From NCBI GenBank assembly GCA_023409735.1, contig JAEYRB010000016.1:1-19813 (forward strand): a stretch of DNA of 19,813 nucleotides, written 5' to 3'. Position 1 is the stretch's first letter, and the number at the start of each line of letters is the position of its first letter. This document shows, in pieces, positions 7,877-15,820 of this stretch. Under the pieces are notes generated by a model, which worked only from the letters and a program-made list of their open reading frames with translations, did not search any database and had not been told where the DNA came from. Source of the DNA: Bacillota bacterium (GTDB taxonomy: Bacteria; Bacillota; Clostridia; Acetivibrionales; DTU013). Made by a program: the position numbers and the translations under genes.

Positions 7877-9158
7877 ATCAATAAAGATCAGGTTGATACT
7901 CTTATATACCTTTTCTACAGGTTTTATACTGACATTTGCTTTAGTTCTGGCGCTTGTCAATACCAACCGGCAGTTGCTGAACAGCAGTAGGAGTGCATTC
8001 CAAAATAATTACATAACGGTTAATCAAAATGTTCAGAGGAGCAATGAGATCAGTCATTTATGGCTGGCAGAGCTGGAATTAAAAAACAGCTTTATCATAA
8101 ATATTGAGGAAAACGGTACACCACTTAGGTATCAAGGCTCCTGGCATGGCCCTACAGACAGGGTGCTGCTCATTAAAAGATTAAAAGAATTAGCAATAAT
8201 GGATAACATTAATACAAATATCAGACCGATCTCAAAGGAAATACAGAGCAAAATATATGAAGTCAAGGGCAACAGCGGCGAATCGTATTTTGGAGAAGTT
8301 TTTATGGCTCCGACTGAAAGTGGGTATAGAAGCGTTGTTATGCTTGCATATATGTCCGAAAATAAGGCTGAGATAATTAAAAGAAATCTGTTCTTTCTTT
8401 TAGTTGATATTGTTGGAATTGCTACGCTGTTTTCAATCAGCCGGTGGTTTGTGGGGAAAACACTTATACCTGTAGAAGAAAGTAGGAGACGCGAAACAGA
8501 ATTTATTGCAGCAGCATCTCATGAGTTAAAATCACCTCTTGCTGTGATACGAGCAAATTCATCTGCAATAATGTCAGAACCGGAAAGGACGGCACATTTT
8601 ACTAAAGGTATCGATATGGAATGCGAGCGTTTAGCTAAATTGATCGAGGATATGCTATTGCTTGCGAATACTGATGTAGATGGCTGGATAATGAAAAAAG
8701 AGCCGCTGGATATGGAAACCATTTTGATAGAGACCTTTGATGCTTTTGCGCCATTTTGCAGTGAAAAAGGCAAGCAGCTGAAGCTTGAGCTTCAGGAAGA
8801 GCTGCTTCCGAAGGTTCAGGGTGACAGTGTGCGATTGAAGCAGATATTAGCTGTTTTAGTTGATAATGCGGTAACGTATTCTAAAGAAGGCGATAATATC
8901 ATATTACGTGCTTATACAAGAAGGAGGGATCTGTGGGTCGAGGTAGAGGATCATGGAATTGGAATAGAGCAAGGTAAGAAGAATGATGTCTTTGAAAGGT
9001 TTTATCGCGGAGACAGATCACATAAGGATAAGAACCATTATGGGCTGGGACTAAGTATTGCAAAGCAGTTGGTTGAATTGCACTCCGGTAATATATCAGT
9101 TAAGGATACACCAGGGGGCGGAGCAACCTTTCTATTCTGTCTGCCAGTTAAAAATTGA
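7869..9158 (+). CDS. Membrane-bound sensor histidine kinase
   Basis: This 429-residue kinase partners the overlapping response regulator. The start at ATG 7869 is set by GGAGAG (7855-7860). Membrane segments lie at about 5-27 and 173-194 and enclose a roughly 145-residue extracytoplasmic sensor domain that I do not recognise. The dimerisation domain holds the phosphorylated His at H218 (ASHELKSPLAV). The ATPase domain has the N box around D332-N333 (DNAVTYSKEG), G1 at D361 (DHGIGIEQG), an F box (VFERFYRGD) and G2 (GLGLSIAKQLVELHSG). The linker after the second membrane helix is short, so a full HAMP domain is doubtful. Being part of a locus with a solute-binding lipoprotein, the sensor domain may contact that lipoprotein, though nothing shows this directly. 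Confidence 0.95.
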   Translation: MFKSIKIRLILLYTFSTGFILTFALVLALVNTNRQLLNSSRSAFQNNYITVNQNVQRSNEISHLWLAELELKNSFIINIEENGTPLRYQGSWHGPTDRVLLIKRLKELAIMDNINTNIRPISKEIQSKIYEVKGNSGESYFGEVFMAPTESGYRSVVMLAYMSENKAEIIKRNLFFLLVDIVGIATLFSISRWFVGKTLIPVEESRRRETEFIAAASHELKSPLAVIRANSSAIMSEPERTAHFTKGIDMECERLAKLIEDMLLLANTDVDGWIMKKEPLDMETILIETFDAFAPFCSEKGKQLKLELQEELLPKVQGDSVRLKQILAVLVDNAVTYSKEGDNIILRAYTRRRDLWVEVEDHGIGIEQGKKNDVFERFYRGDRSHKDKNHYGLGLSIAKQLVELHSGNISVKDTPGGGATFLFCLPVKN

Positions 9159-9178
9159 ACAGCTGCAATTATTTTTTA
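9153..9178 (+). terminator. Weak intrinsic terminator after the kinase gene
   Basis: AATTG (9153-9157) and CAATT (9166-9170) enclose an 8-nt loop, followed by A and six T residues (9172-9177). Flanking A and T runs could lengthen the stem. It overlaps the kinase stop codon. The stem is short, so readthrough is likely. Confidence 0.45.
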
Positions 9179-9260
9179 TTAGCCAGACTATCTGCTTCAG
9201 ACATTTAGTTCGGCTTTTCTGTTTTAGCTCCAATGTCAGGGAGAATATGTTATTAAAGAA

Positions 9261-9376
9261 ATTTACGATGTAACCTTAAAATAATTTAGCAGCACTGTAT
9301 AGAGAACCTCACTACGAGCTAAATCCACAATATATCGTGCCTTCCGGTACAAAAAAAGTGTACAATGTAATGCCCC
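9261..9376 (+). repeat. Hairpin-forming repeat R1 upstream of the lipoprotein gene
   Basis: This ~115-bp element is homologous to 11757-11864 in the same orientation. Shared blocks include GATGTA at the left end, CCTTAAAATA, TTTAGCAG, TCCACAATATATCGT and AATGCCCC at the right end. The left arm (9261-9272) pairs imperfectly with the right arm (9361-9371). An inner stem GCAC (9292-9295) pairs with GTGC (9337-9340). It fills much of the 306-bp gap before the solute-binding lipoprotein gene and ends 89 bp before its start, so it may lie in the 5' leader. No protein is visible in it. Confidence 0.75.
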
Positions 9377-9464
9377 TTCTGAACTAATTATTCGAGCTTA
9401 GAGATATTTTAGATATCAGTTTGCTATTTTTGAAGTAAAGATCAGTTTATTGGAGGAAGTATAA

Positions 9465-11675
9465 ATGAGTAAGAGGATATGTGCAATTTTCACTATTGTT
9501 GTATTACTGTTAACATGCTTTACGGGGTGTTCAGGTGATACAAAGCAAACCGATACAATGAAGCAGGATGACACTACAACAAAGGCTGCCATGGGAAGGT
9601 ATATGGAGAAGGAAATGGAATTACCTGAACTGGAAGAGGATGAATCAATTATTACAGTACTCCAGAATGCAAATAAGCAATTCGAGGTATATACAGTTAG
9701 CAGAGAAAAAAAAGAGTACTATTGTTATCTATGGAATGCTGATATGACATGGGAGAAAACTATACCGGGCTGGCTGAATAATGCAAAGCAGCTCAAGAAT
9801 AATGCCTTATATGCTGTATATTTAGGAGAGGATGGAAATTACTATGCATGCGCAGTGTATTACTCACCAGAATACAGGTGTGCTTTAATAAAGGCGCAAA
9901 ATGATGATACAGCTCAAAGTGTAGATATACCTTATCTAGACGAACCAAAGCTAATAAATGGTACAAAATGCTATCCTATACCTGAATCAATGGCAATTTT
10001 AGAAAATGGTAATATTGTCTTTAGAGATACAACGAGCACTAAATCACTTCTTGTATTCAATAACGGAAACGGAGAGATCGCAGATGAGATTGCAATAGGG
10101 ATTGAAGAAAGCTTTCATGTTATTGGCAACAATATCATCTTTATGAACGAGGAGAATAAGATCGTTTATTATAATACTGAAACAAAAAGTATAGACCGAT
10201 CTGTGGAATATAATGGTAATAGAAAAAATATAAAATATGCACAAAAAGCAGATGGTACATTAATAATGGCAGATTCTGACGGAATACACCGCTTGGCAAA
10301 GGATGGCACACTTTGGGAAACAACAGTAGATGGAGCACTTAATTCTATGAATATGCCGTCTCTTATGATTATGCGTATATTTGTAACTGAAGGTGAGCCC
10401 GAGGAGTATTACATTACTTACATGAGTCTGAATTCTGAGGAAATCTCTATTAAGCATTATGCATATGATAAGAGTGTTTCCGCAGTGCCTGCAAAGGAGA
10501 TCACAGTATACTCTTTAAGGGAAAACAGCACGATACGTCAGGCGGTTTCACGTTTCCAGACACTAAACTCCGATATTAAGGTAAACTATGTTGTTGCTGT
10601 AGGAGAGCAAGGAGGAGTTATATCAGATTATATCCGTGCCCTCAATACAGAGCTGCTTTCGGGTAATGGGGCAGACATTCTGGTGCTTGACGAGCTGCCT
10701 GCTGCAGCATATATTGAAAAAGGTGTATTAGCAGACATTAATGACATTATTAATCCGCTTGAGGCATCAAGTGAATTATTTACAAATATCTCAAACAACT
10801 ATCATGTAAATGGAAAGGTATATCAAATGCCCATCCGCTTTTTTGCACCAATCATTATTGGAAAAGAGAATGCTCTGCGTGCATATGATAGCCTATCAGG
10901 TATTGTAGACTTCTTACAGAAGAATAAACAGCCTTTTACAAATCAGATGACATATAGAAGCTTAATATCTGATCACCTGGCGCTAAATTCGGAATTACTG
11001 TATAAGAATGAGCAGCTTCAGGAAGAACAGCTGAAAAGCTTTCTTGAGGGGCTCAAAGCTATAGCAAAAAACACAAAAGCATCAGAAGAATGTGATGAAC
11101 GTATCTCGAAAAATAATACGTATGGCAATAGGAGATTTTTCAACGGAGATGTAACGGAAGTAGGTGAGAATTGCGCATCTGCATTACAGAAGCTGTATGA
11201 TTTAAATTCATTTGTAATGCCGCTTGCAATTGTAAATCAGAGAGACCTAAGCTATGATACTATAGGACAAAGGTTTATTCCAATGGGCATGATAGGCCTA
11301 AACAAATCGAGTAAGGAAGCAGACCTGGCGAAAAAATTTATAAGCTTTCTATATTCACAGGAGATTCAAAGCACCAATTTATATGATGGCTTCCCAATAA
11401 TAAGGTCTTCCCTTCAGAAATGGTTTGATGTAGAAAAAGATGGTTATTTTGCATTTGGCTATAAAGGAAATATAGTAAATGGTGTATGGCCAAACAAGGA
11501 AGAGAGATCTGAGCTTTTAAATAAGATACTAGAACTTAAAAACCCTATAGAGTATGATCCGATACTGAACGATATGATTATTGAGGAAGCATTACCTTAT
11601 CTTAAAGGAGATAAGGATGTCAACCAGGCAGCAAAAGCTATATTGACAAAGGTAAATACCTATCTTGCAGAGTAA
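9465..11675 (+). CDS. Lipoprotein: propeller-like domain fused to solute-binding domain
   Basis: This 736-residue secreted lipoprotein has a signal peptide (residues 1-21) ending in the lipobox FTGC with C22 as the lipidated cysteine; GGAGGAAG precedes the ATG. Residues about 55-335 are beta-rich with recurring Asp/Gly/Asn turns (for example GEDGNYYACAVYY, MNEENKIVYYNTETKSI, MADSDGIHRLAKDGTLWE), which looks like a beta-propeller. From about residue 343 (KEITVYSLRENSTIRQAV) to the end it matches a MalE-type extracellular solute-binding domain, including GADILVLDELPAAAYIEKG and DINDIINPL. Standard binding proteins of this class are about 400-450 residues, so the N-terminal part is an addition. 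It likely serves the permease pair of this locus, or acts as a sensor for the kinase. The ligand is unknown. It is flanked by repeats R1 and R2. Confidence 0.82.
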   Translation: MSKRICAIFTIVVLLLTCFTGCSGDTKQTDTMKQDDTTTKAAMGRYMEKEMELPELEEDESIITVLQNANKQFEVYTVSREKKEYYCYLWNADMTWEKTIPGWLNNAKQLKNNALYAVYLGEDGNYYACAVYYSPEYRCALIKAQNDDTAQSVDIPYLDEPKLINGTKCYPIPESMAILENGNIVFRDTTSTKSLLVFNNGNGEIADEIAIGIEESFHVIGNNIIFMNEENKIVYYNTETKSIDRSVEYNGNRKNIKYAQKADGTLIMADSDGIHRLAKDGTLWETTVDGALNSMNMPSLMIMRIFVTEGEPEEYYITYMSLNSEEISIKHYAYDKSVSAVPAKEITVYSLRENSTIRQAVSRFQTLNSDIKVNYVVAVGEQGGVISDYIRALNTELLSGNGADILVLDELPAAAYIEKGVLADINDIINPLEASSELFTNISNNYHVNGKVYQMPIRFFAPIIIGKENALRAYDSLSGIVDFLQKNKQPFTNQMTYRSLISDHLALNSELLYKNEQLQEEQLKSFLEGLKAIAKNTKASEECDERISKNNTYGNRRFFNGDVTEVGENCASALQKLYDLNSFVMPLAIVNQRDLSYDTIGQRFIPMGMIGLNKSSKEADLAKKFISFLYSQEIQSTNLYDGFPIIRSSLQKWFDVEKDGYFAFGYKGNIVNGVWPNKEERSELLNKILELKNPIEYDPILNDMIIEEALPYLKGDKDVNQAAKAILTKVNTYLAE

Positions 11676-11756
11676 GCAATTAATGATATTAATCTGCAAA
11701 ATCTCCCGTAATAAAATTGTAAAATTGCAAGCATACTGGTATCATCATAATATAAA

Positions 11757-11864
11757 GCATTTGCGATGTAGCCTTAAAATATTTTAGCAGTACGATAAAA
11801 GTGCTGCCGCATCCACAATATATCGTACTGTGGAGCTTCAAAAATGGTACATCGCAAATGCCCC
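11757..11864 (+). repeat. Hairpin-forming repeat R2 downstream of the lipoprotein gene
   Basis: This is the better preserved copy of the R1/R2 pair. Its ends GCATTTGCGATGTA (11757-11770) and TACATCGCAAATGC (11848-11861) form a perfect 14-bp stem. A nested perfect 10-bp stem joins CAGTACGATA (11788-11797) to TATCGTACTG (11821-11830). Relative to R1, several changes keep pairing: C-G 9293/9339 becomes T-A 11791/11827, and A-T 9265/9368 becomes G-C 11763/11855. It could be a MITE-like palindromic element or a structured RNA leader. It lies 80 bp upstream of the candidate leader ORF of the GTPase gene. Confidence 0.78.
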
Positions 11865-11943
11865 AATATATGAATTGATATAACAGCTTAAGTGAGCTGT
11901 GTGCTTGAAATTGACAAAAAAATGAGGGATTCAGAAACGTCAT

Positions 11944-12081
11944 ATGAAAAATACAGACATCAAAATGTCAGCACATATATGTAACACAGCAGGATCACTT
12001 CACAATAGGCGTGGAAAAGTAGTATTTAGCATTGGCATATATGTATGTGACACAGCGGGAGGACTGCATAATGAAAAGTAA
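11944..12081 (+). CDS. Candidate 45-codon leader ORF overlapping the GTPase start
   Basis: An ATG-started ORF of 45 codons runs from 11944 and stops at TAA 12079-12081, in a different frame from the GTPase gene and overlapping its first 11 bases. Its peptide carries an internal duplication: HICNTAGSLHN (codons 11-21) and YVCDTAGGLHN (codons 33-43), an exact 22-codon period. Several of the codon differences between the copies are silent. The GTPase ribosome binding site (GGGAGGA) lies inside the second copy, so ribosomes on this ORF would cover that site. A small hairpin (GACAT-CAAA-ATGTC, 11956-11969) sits near its start. The nearest purine-rich site, GAGGG at 11924-11928, is 15 bp from the ATG, which weakens the case. 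Leader peptides controlling antibiotic-resistance genes, such as that of tet(M), are known; this one is inference. Confidence 0.35.
   Translation: MKNTDIKMSAHICNTAGSLHNRRGKVVFSIGIYVCDTAGGLHNEK
11971..12073 (+). repeat. Imperfect direct repeat at the GTPase translation start
   Basis: The stretch beginning GCACATATATGTAACACAGC (11971) recurs as GCATATATGTATGTGACACA (12036), and both continue through a GGA-containing segment to a C-A-AAT or C-AT-AAT end. The second copy contains the ribosome binding site and ATG of the GTPase gene; the first is a decayed version with no start codon at the matching place. The copies are 65-66 bp apart. The duplication may reflect an RNA switch, a duplicated start region, or the leader peptide repeat described above. 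Confidence 0.6.
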
Positions 12082-14746
12082 AAATGTAGTACTTGGGCTG
12101 GTCGCACATGTTGACTCGGGTAAAACAACATTATCGGAGAGCATTCTCTATGTAAGCGGAAAAATAAGAAAAATGGGAAGAGTAGATGATAAGGATGCTT
12201 ATTTGGATACCTTTGAGCTGGAAAAAGCAAGAGGTATAACAATTTTCTCAAAGCAGGCCTTATTTGAGCTGGGTAAGACACAGATCACATTAATAGATAC
12301 TCCCGGACATGTAGATTTTTCTGCTGAAATGGAGAGAACACTTCAGGTTCTTGATTATGCTGTTTTAGTAATTAGCGGCGCTGACGGCGTGCAGGCGCAT
12401 ACAAGAACTCTATGGCGTTTGCTTGATATGTATCAGGTTTCTGCTTTTATATTTATCAATAAGATGGATCAAGGAGGGACAGATAAGGATAAGCTGATAA
12501 AAGAGATAAAAGAGCAGTTGAATGAAGGCTGCATCGAATTTGAACAAGCTAATACTCAAGAATTTTATGAGCAATTGGCTATGTGTGATGAAGCATTGAT
12601 GGAAGCTTATCTTAAATCGGGATCGGTGGAAACAGAGTTCATTGCGATGGCTGTGAAGGAACGAAAGGTATTTCCATGCTTTTTTGGGTCGGCATTAAAG
12701 CTGCAGGGTATTGAAGAGCTTTTGAAGGGTATGGAAAAGTACATCCTGCCGGTAGATTATTCTGAAGAATTTGGAGCTAAAATTTTTAAAATTACAAGAG
12801 ACGAGCAGGGAAATCGTCTGACGCACATGAAGCTTACCGGCGGAAGGCTACGTGTAAAGGATGTGTTAGTAAGTCAAAACTGGGAAGAAAAAGTAAATCA
12901 GATTCGCATTTATTCCGGAAAGAAATTTGATGCAGTCAATGAAATAGAGGCAGGCTATGTGTGTGCAGTTACGGGACTTAACCAGACCAAGGCAGGAGAA
13001 GGCTTGGGGATTGAGGAGGCTTCGACCGCACCTGAATTAGAACCTGTTCTGTTTTATCAGATCATACTTCCGGAAGGCTGTGATCCCAAGGTGATGCTTC
13101 CTAAGCTGCGCCTGATCGAAGAAGAAGAGCCGGAGCTTCATATTGTCTGGGATGAACAGCTGCAGGAGCTTCAGGTTCAGATAATGGGAGAAGTGCAGAT
13201 TGAAATTCTAAAGAGCATTATACAAAGTCGTTTTGGCATTTCAGTGGACTTTGATGCGGGAAGGGTTCTATATAAGGAGACAATTGCAGAAATAGTGGAG
13301 GGCGTAGGACACTTTGAACCGCTGAGACATTATGCTGAGGTCCATCTTTTACTGGAACCGGGTGAACCGGGAAGCGGTCTTGTATTTGAATCAGATTGCA
13401 GCGAGGAGTTGCTGAGTAAAAACTGGCAACGGCTTGTTCTTACTCATTTGGAAGAGAAGTCGCATAAAGGTGTGTTAACAGGCTCGCCTATTACAGATAT
13501 GAAAATTACATTAGTTTCGGGAAGAGCACACATTAAGCATACTGAAGGAGGCGACTTCAGAGAGGCTACCTACCGTGCAGTACGTCAGGGCTTAATGGAG
13601 GCAGAGTCGATATTGCTGGAACCATATTATGACTTTCAGTTGGAGCTTCCTGAGAAGATGGTTGGAAGAGCTATGAATGATATTGATAAAATGCATGGTA
13701 CATGTCAGATAGCACATTCAGATGGAAATATGGCAGTTATCATGGGAAGCGCTCCTGTTACTACTATGAGGAATTACCAGATGGAGGTAATTGCCTACAG
13801 CAAAGGCCTTGGCAGGTTATTTTGCAGCTATAGGGGATATGAGCGTTGTCATAATGAGGCAGAGATCATAGAAAGTATCGGATATGATCCGGAAAGAGAT
13901 ATAGAGAATCCAAGCAGCTCAGTTTTTTGTTCAAGCGGTTCAGGATTTTTGGTGGAGTGGGATAAGGTTAAAGAACATATGCACGTTGAAAGCTATTTTA
14001 GCAGAAGTGCGGATGTAACAGATGAAATGACACAAAGCCAGACTTCGTATGTAGGTGAAAACTGGATCAGCCAGGAGGAGATAGAACAAATATTCAATAG
14101 AACCTTCTATGCAAATCAAGGGAAAAAGTCTACATGGAAGAGACGGAAGACATCAAGTAAAAGCTATTATGAACCATCTGCGGTTACATATGCTAATAGA
14201 CACAATGAGGCTAAGGCGGAAGTCCTGAAAGATTATCTTCTTGTGGATGGATATAATGTTATTTATGCGTGGCCTGAACTTAATGAGCTTGCAGACAAAA
14301 GCATGGACAGCGCGAGAATCAGATTGCTTGACACTTTATGTAATTATCAGGGGGTTTTAAAGTGTGAGGTCATAGTTGTGTTTGACGCTTATCGAGTTCA
14401 GGGACACCAGGAGGAAGTGCTTGATTATCACAATATTCGAGTTGTCTATACTAAAGAGGCACAAACTGCCGACCAGTATATCGAAAAATTTGCCTATGAT
14501 AATAAGAAAAAATATGCAATAACAGTTGCAACCTCTGATGGTTTGCAGCAAATAATCATCAGAGGGGCAGGAGCGTCCTTGCTTTCTGCCCGAGAGCTGA
14601 AGGCTGATGTTGATAGGATCAACGCAGCAATTAAGCAGCGACATCAACGAATGCAGGGAGGAAGCCGCAATTACATAGCTAATACCTTATCTCCAGAGGC
14701 AAAGCAGCAGATGAATAAGCTGATCAAAGGGGAAAGTGAACAGTAA
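12071..14746 (+). CDS. Tet(M)/EF-G-like ribosomal protection GTPase fused to a NYN (YacP/Rae1-like) nuclease domain
   Basis: This 891-residue protein starts at ATG 12071, placed 7 bp after GGGAGGA. The GTPase domain has G1 AHVDSGKTTL (12-21), RGIT (54-57), G3 DTPGHVDF (76-83) and G4 NKMD (130-133). EF-G-like domains II-V follow to about residue 635, with the Tet(M)-type LLEPYYDF stretch. Tet(M) proteins are about 640 residues; here a linker (about 640-718) leads to a C-terminal NYN domain (about 720-870) with LLVDGYNVIYAWPELNEL, VVFDAYRVQGH, TADQYIEKFA and TSDG. The acidic residues D726, D772, D801 and D823 fit a PIN/NYN metal site. B. subtilis Rae1 (YacP), which this domain closely resembles, cleaves mRNA in the ribosomal A site. 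The loop that in Tet(M) carries SPV reads IKH here (residues 488-490), so tetracycline resistance is not assured. A ribosome rescue or protection role is inferred. Confidence 0.9.
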   Translation: MKSKNVVLGLVAHVDSGKTTLSESILYVSGKIRKMGRVDDKDAYLDTFELEKARGITIFSKQALFELGKTQITLIDTPGHVDFSAEMERTLQVLDYAVLVISGADGVQAHTRTLWRLLDMYQVSAFIFINKMDQGGTDKDKLIKEIKEQLNEGCIEFEQANTQEFYEQLAMCDEALMEAYLKSGSVETEFIAMAVKERKVFPCFFGSALKLQGIEELLKGMEKYILPVDYSEEFGAKIFKITRDEQGNRLTHMKLTGGRLRVKDVLVSQNWEEKVNQIRIYSGKKFDAVNEIEAGYVCAVTGLNQTKAGEGLGIEEASTAPELEPVLFYQIILPEGCDPKVMLPKLRLIEEEEPELHIVWDEQLQELQVQIMGEVQIEILKSIIQSRFGISVDFDAGRVLYKETIAEIVEGVGHFEPLRHYAEVHLLLEPGEPGSGLVFESDCSEELLSKNWQRLVLTHLEEKSHKGVLTGSPITDMKITLVSGRAHIKHTEGGDFREATYRAVRQGLMEAESILLEPYYDFQLELPEKMVGRAMNDIDKMHGTCQIAHSDGNMAVIMGSAPVTTMRNYQMEVIAYSKGLGRLFCSYRGYERCHNEAEIIESIGYDPERDIENPSSSVFCSSGSGFLVEWDKVKEHMHVESYFSRSADVTDEMTQSQTSYVGENWISQEEIEQIFNRTFYANQGKKSTWKRRKTSSKSYYEPSAVTYANRHNEAKAEVLKDYLLVDGYNVIYAWPELNELADKSMDSARIRLLDTLCNYQGVLKCEVIVVFDAYRVQGHQEEVLDYHNIRVVYTKEAQTADQYIEKFAYDNKKKYAITVATSDGLQQIIIRGAGASLLSARELKADVDRINAAIKQRHQRMQGGSRNYIANTLSPEAKQQMNKLIKGESEQ

Positions 14747-14891
14747 GATGCCGTGATCACCATAATAAGTCGTCTTCTATATCAACATGCCTATAAATGA
14801 ATATATAGCCTAACACCCAATAAGGTGCATATCATTGCAAATGCAAAAATAGTATAGTACTGGAAAAATGATATGTAAGTGGGGGACATTT

Positions 14892-15662
14892 ATGAAGCTG
14901 ATCGTATTAAGTTCGCGTAAAACAATGACAGGGTTAGTGCTTACAATTGCTGTTGCTCTTTTGATCCTGACTATTGGAAGGTATGGTGTAAAAGCGCTGG
15001 AAACATATACTGAACAGAGAGAATTACCTATATATTCAGTGGATACTGCTGAAAAAAAAGCAGCAATAACCTTTGATTGTGCCTGGGGAGCAGATGATAT
15101 CCCTGATATTCTAAATACTCTAAAAAAATCAGATATAAAGGCTACATTCTTTACAGTCGGACAGTGGGCAGAAAAATACCCCGATTCCATAAGAGCCATT
15201 GCTGACGACGGCCATGATGTGGCAAATCATTCATACTCGCATCTTAGAATGGGGTCAATTGACCGTGAAAAATTAATAAGCGAAATACAGAAGTGTAATG
15301 ATGTATTGGAAAAGTTGTCAGGAAAGAAGTGTGAATTATTCAGAGCACCATATGGGGATTATAATAACAGCACAATTATTGAGGCTCGTAAGCTTGGTTG
15401 CTACACAATTCAATGGAATGTGGATTCTCTTGACTGGAAGCCGGGGATTTCAAGCGATGAAATAATGAAAAGAATTGATAAATATATTAAGCCGGGTTCA
15501 ATACTTCTGTTTCATAATGACACACCTCTGACAGCTAAGCTATTGCCAGGAATAATTGCTGATTTGAAGGATAAGGGTTACAGTTTTGTTCCTGTTTCAG
15601 AATTAATTTTGAGAGACAACTATAATATTGACAATGAAGGACGTCAAAAAAGCAACACATAA
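14892..15662 (+). CDS. PdaB-like polysaccharide deacetylase (NodB/CE4 family)
   Basis: This 256-residue, membrane-anchored enzyme starts at ATG 14892 behind GTGGGGG; the in-frame ATG at 14868 lacks such a site. One membrane segment (about 13-29) precedes the NodB domain (about 50-245). The CE4 motifs are visible in order: TFDCAWG (60-66), with D62 as the likely general base; NHSYSHLRM with metal ligands H113 and H117; RAPYGDYN (151-158); WNVDSLDW (175-182); and LLFHN with H208. The usual second Asp of motif 1 is Cys (C63). PdaB-type proteins also vary at this site and have a W-G after it, which favours PdaB over peptidoglycan N-acetylglucosamine deacetylases. PdaB is needed for spore cortex maintenance in B. 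subtilis. The call is secure at family level and likely at subfamily level. Confidence 0.88.
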   Translation: MKLIVLSSRKTMTGLVLTIAVALLILTIGRYGVKALETYTEQRELPIYSVDTAEKKAAITFDCAWGADDIPDILNTLKKSDIKATFFTVGQWAEKYPDSIRAIADDGHDVANHSYSHLRMGSIDREKLISEIQKCNDVLEKLSGKKCELFRAPYGDYNNSTIIEARKLGCYTIQWNVDSLDWKPGISSDEIMKRIDKYIKPGSILLFHNDTPLTAKLLPGIIADLKDKGYSFVPVSELILRDNYNIDNEGRQKSNT

Positions 15663-15820
15663 AAGTATTTAAAAAGGCACATCATAGAAATATGATTATT
15701 AGCAAAGGTATTTGTGATGAATTGTGTTACAAAGCACTAACCTCCTGCTGCACAGCGTTGTTCTCGGGAGTTTAGGAAGTGACATGCCGCAAGTGCCTCT
15801 AACGGAATGGGGCTGCTATA

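Noticed and set aside
14835..14858. TTGCAA and TATAGT as a promoter for the deacetylase gene
   Set aside because: The spacer is only 12 bp, too short for a vegetative promoter, and no clear sporulation-sigma boxes are visible.
15060..15100. Loss of catalysis in the deacetylase because motif 1 has FDC instead of FDD
   Set aside because: PdaB-type members of the family also vary at this position, so it is not evidence of inactivity on its own.
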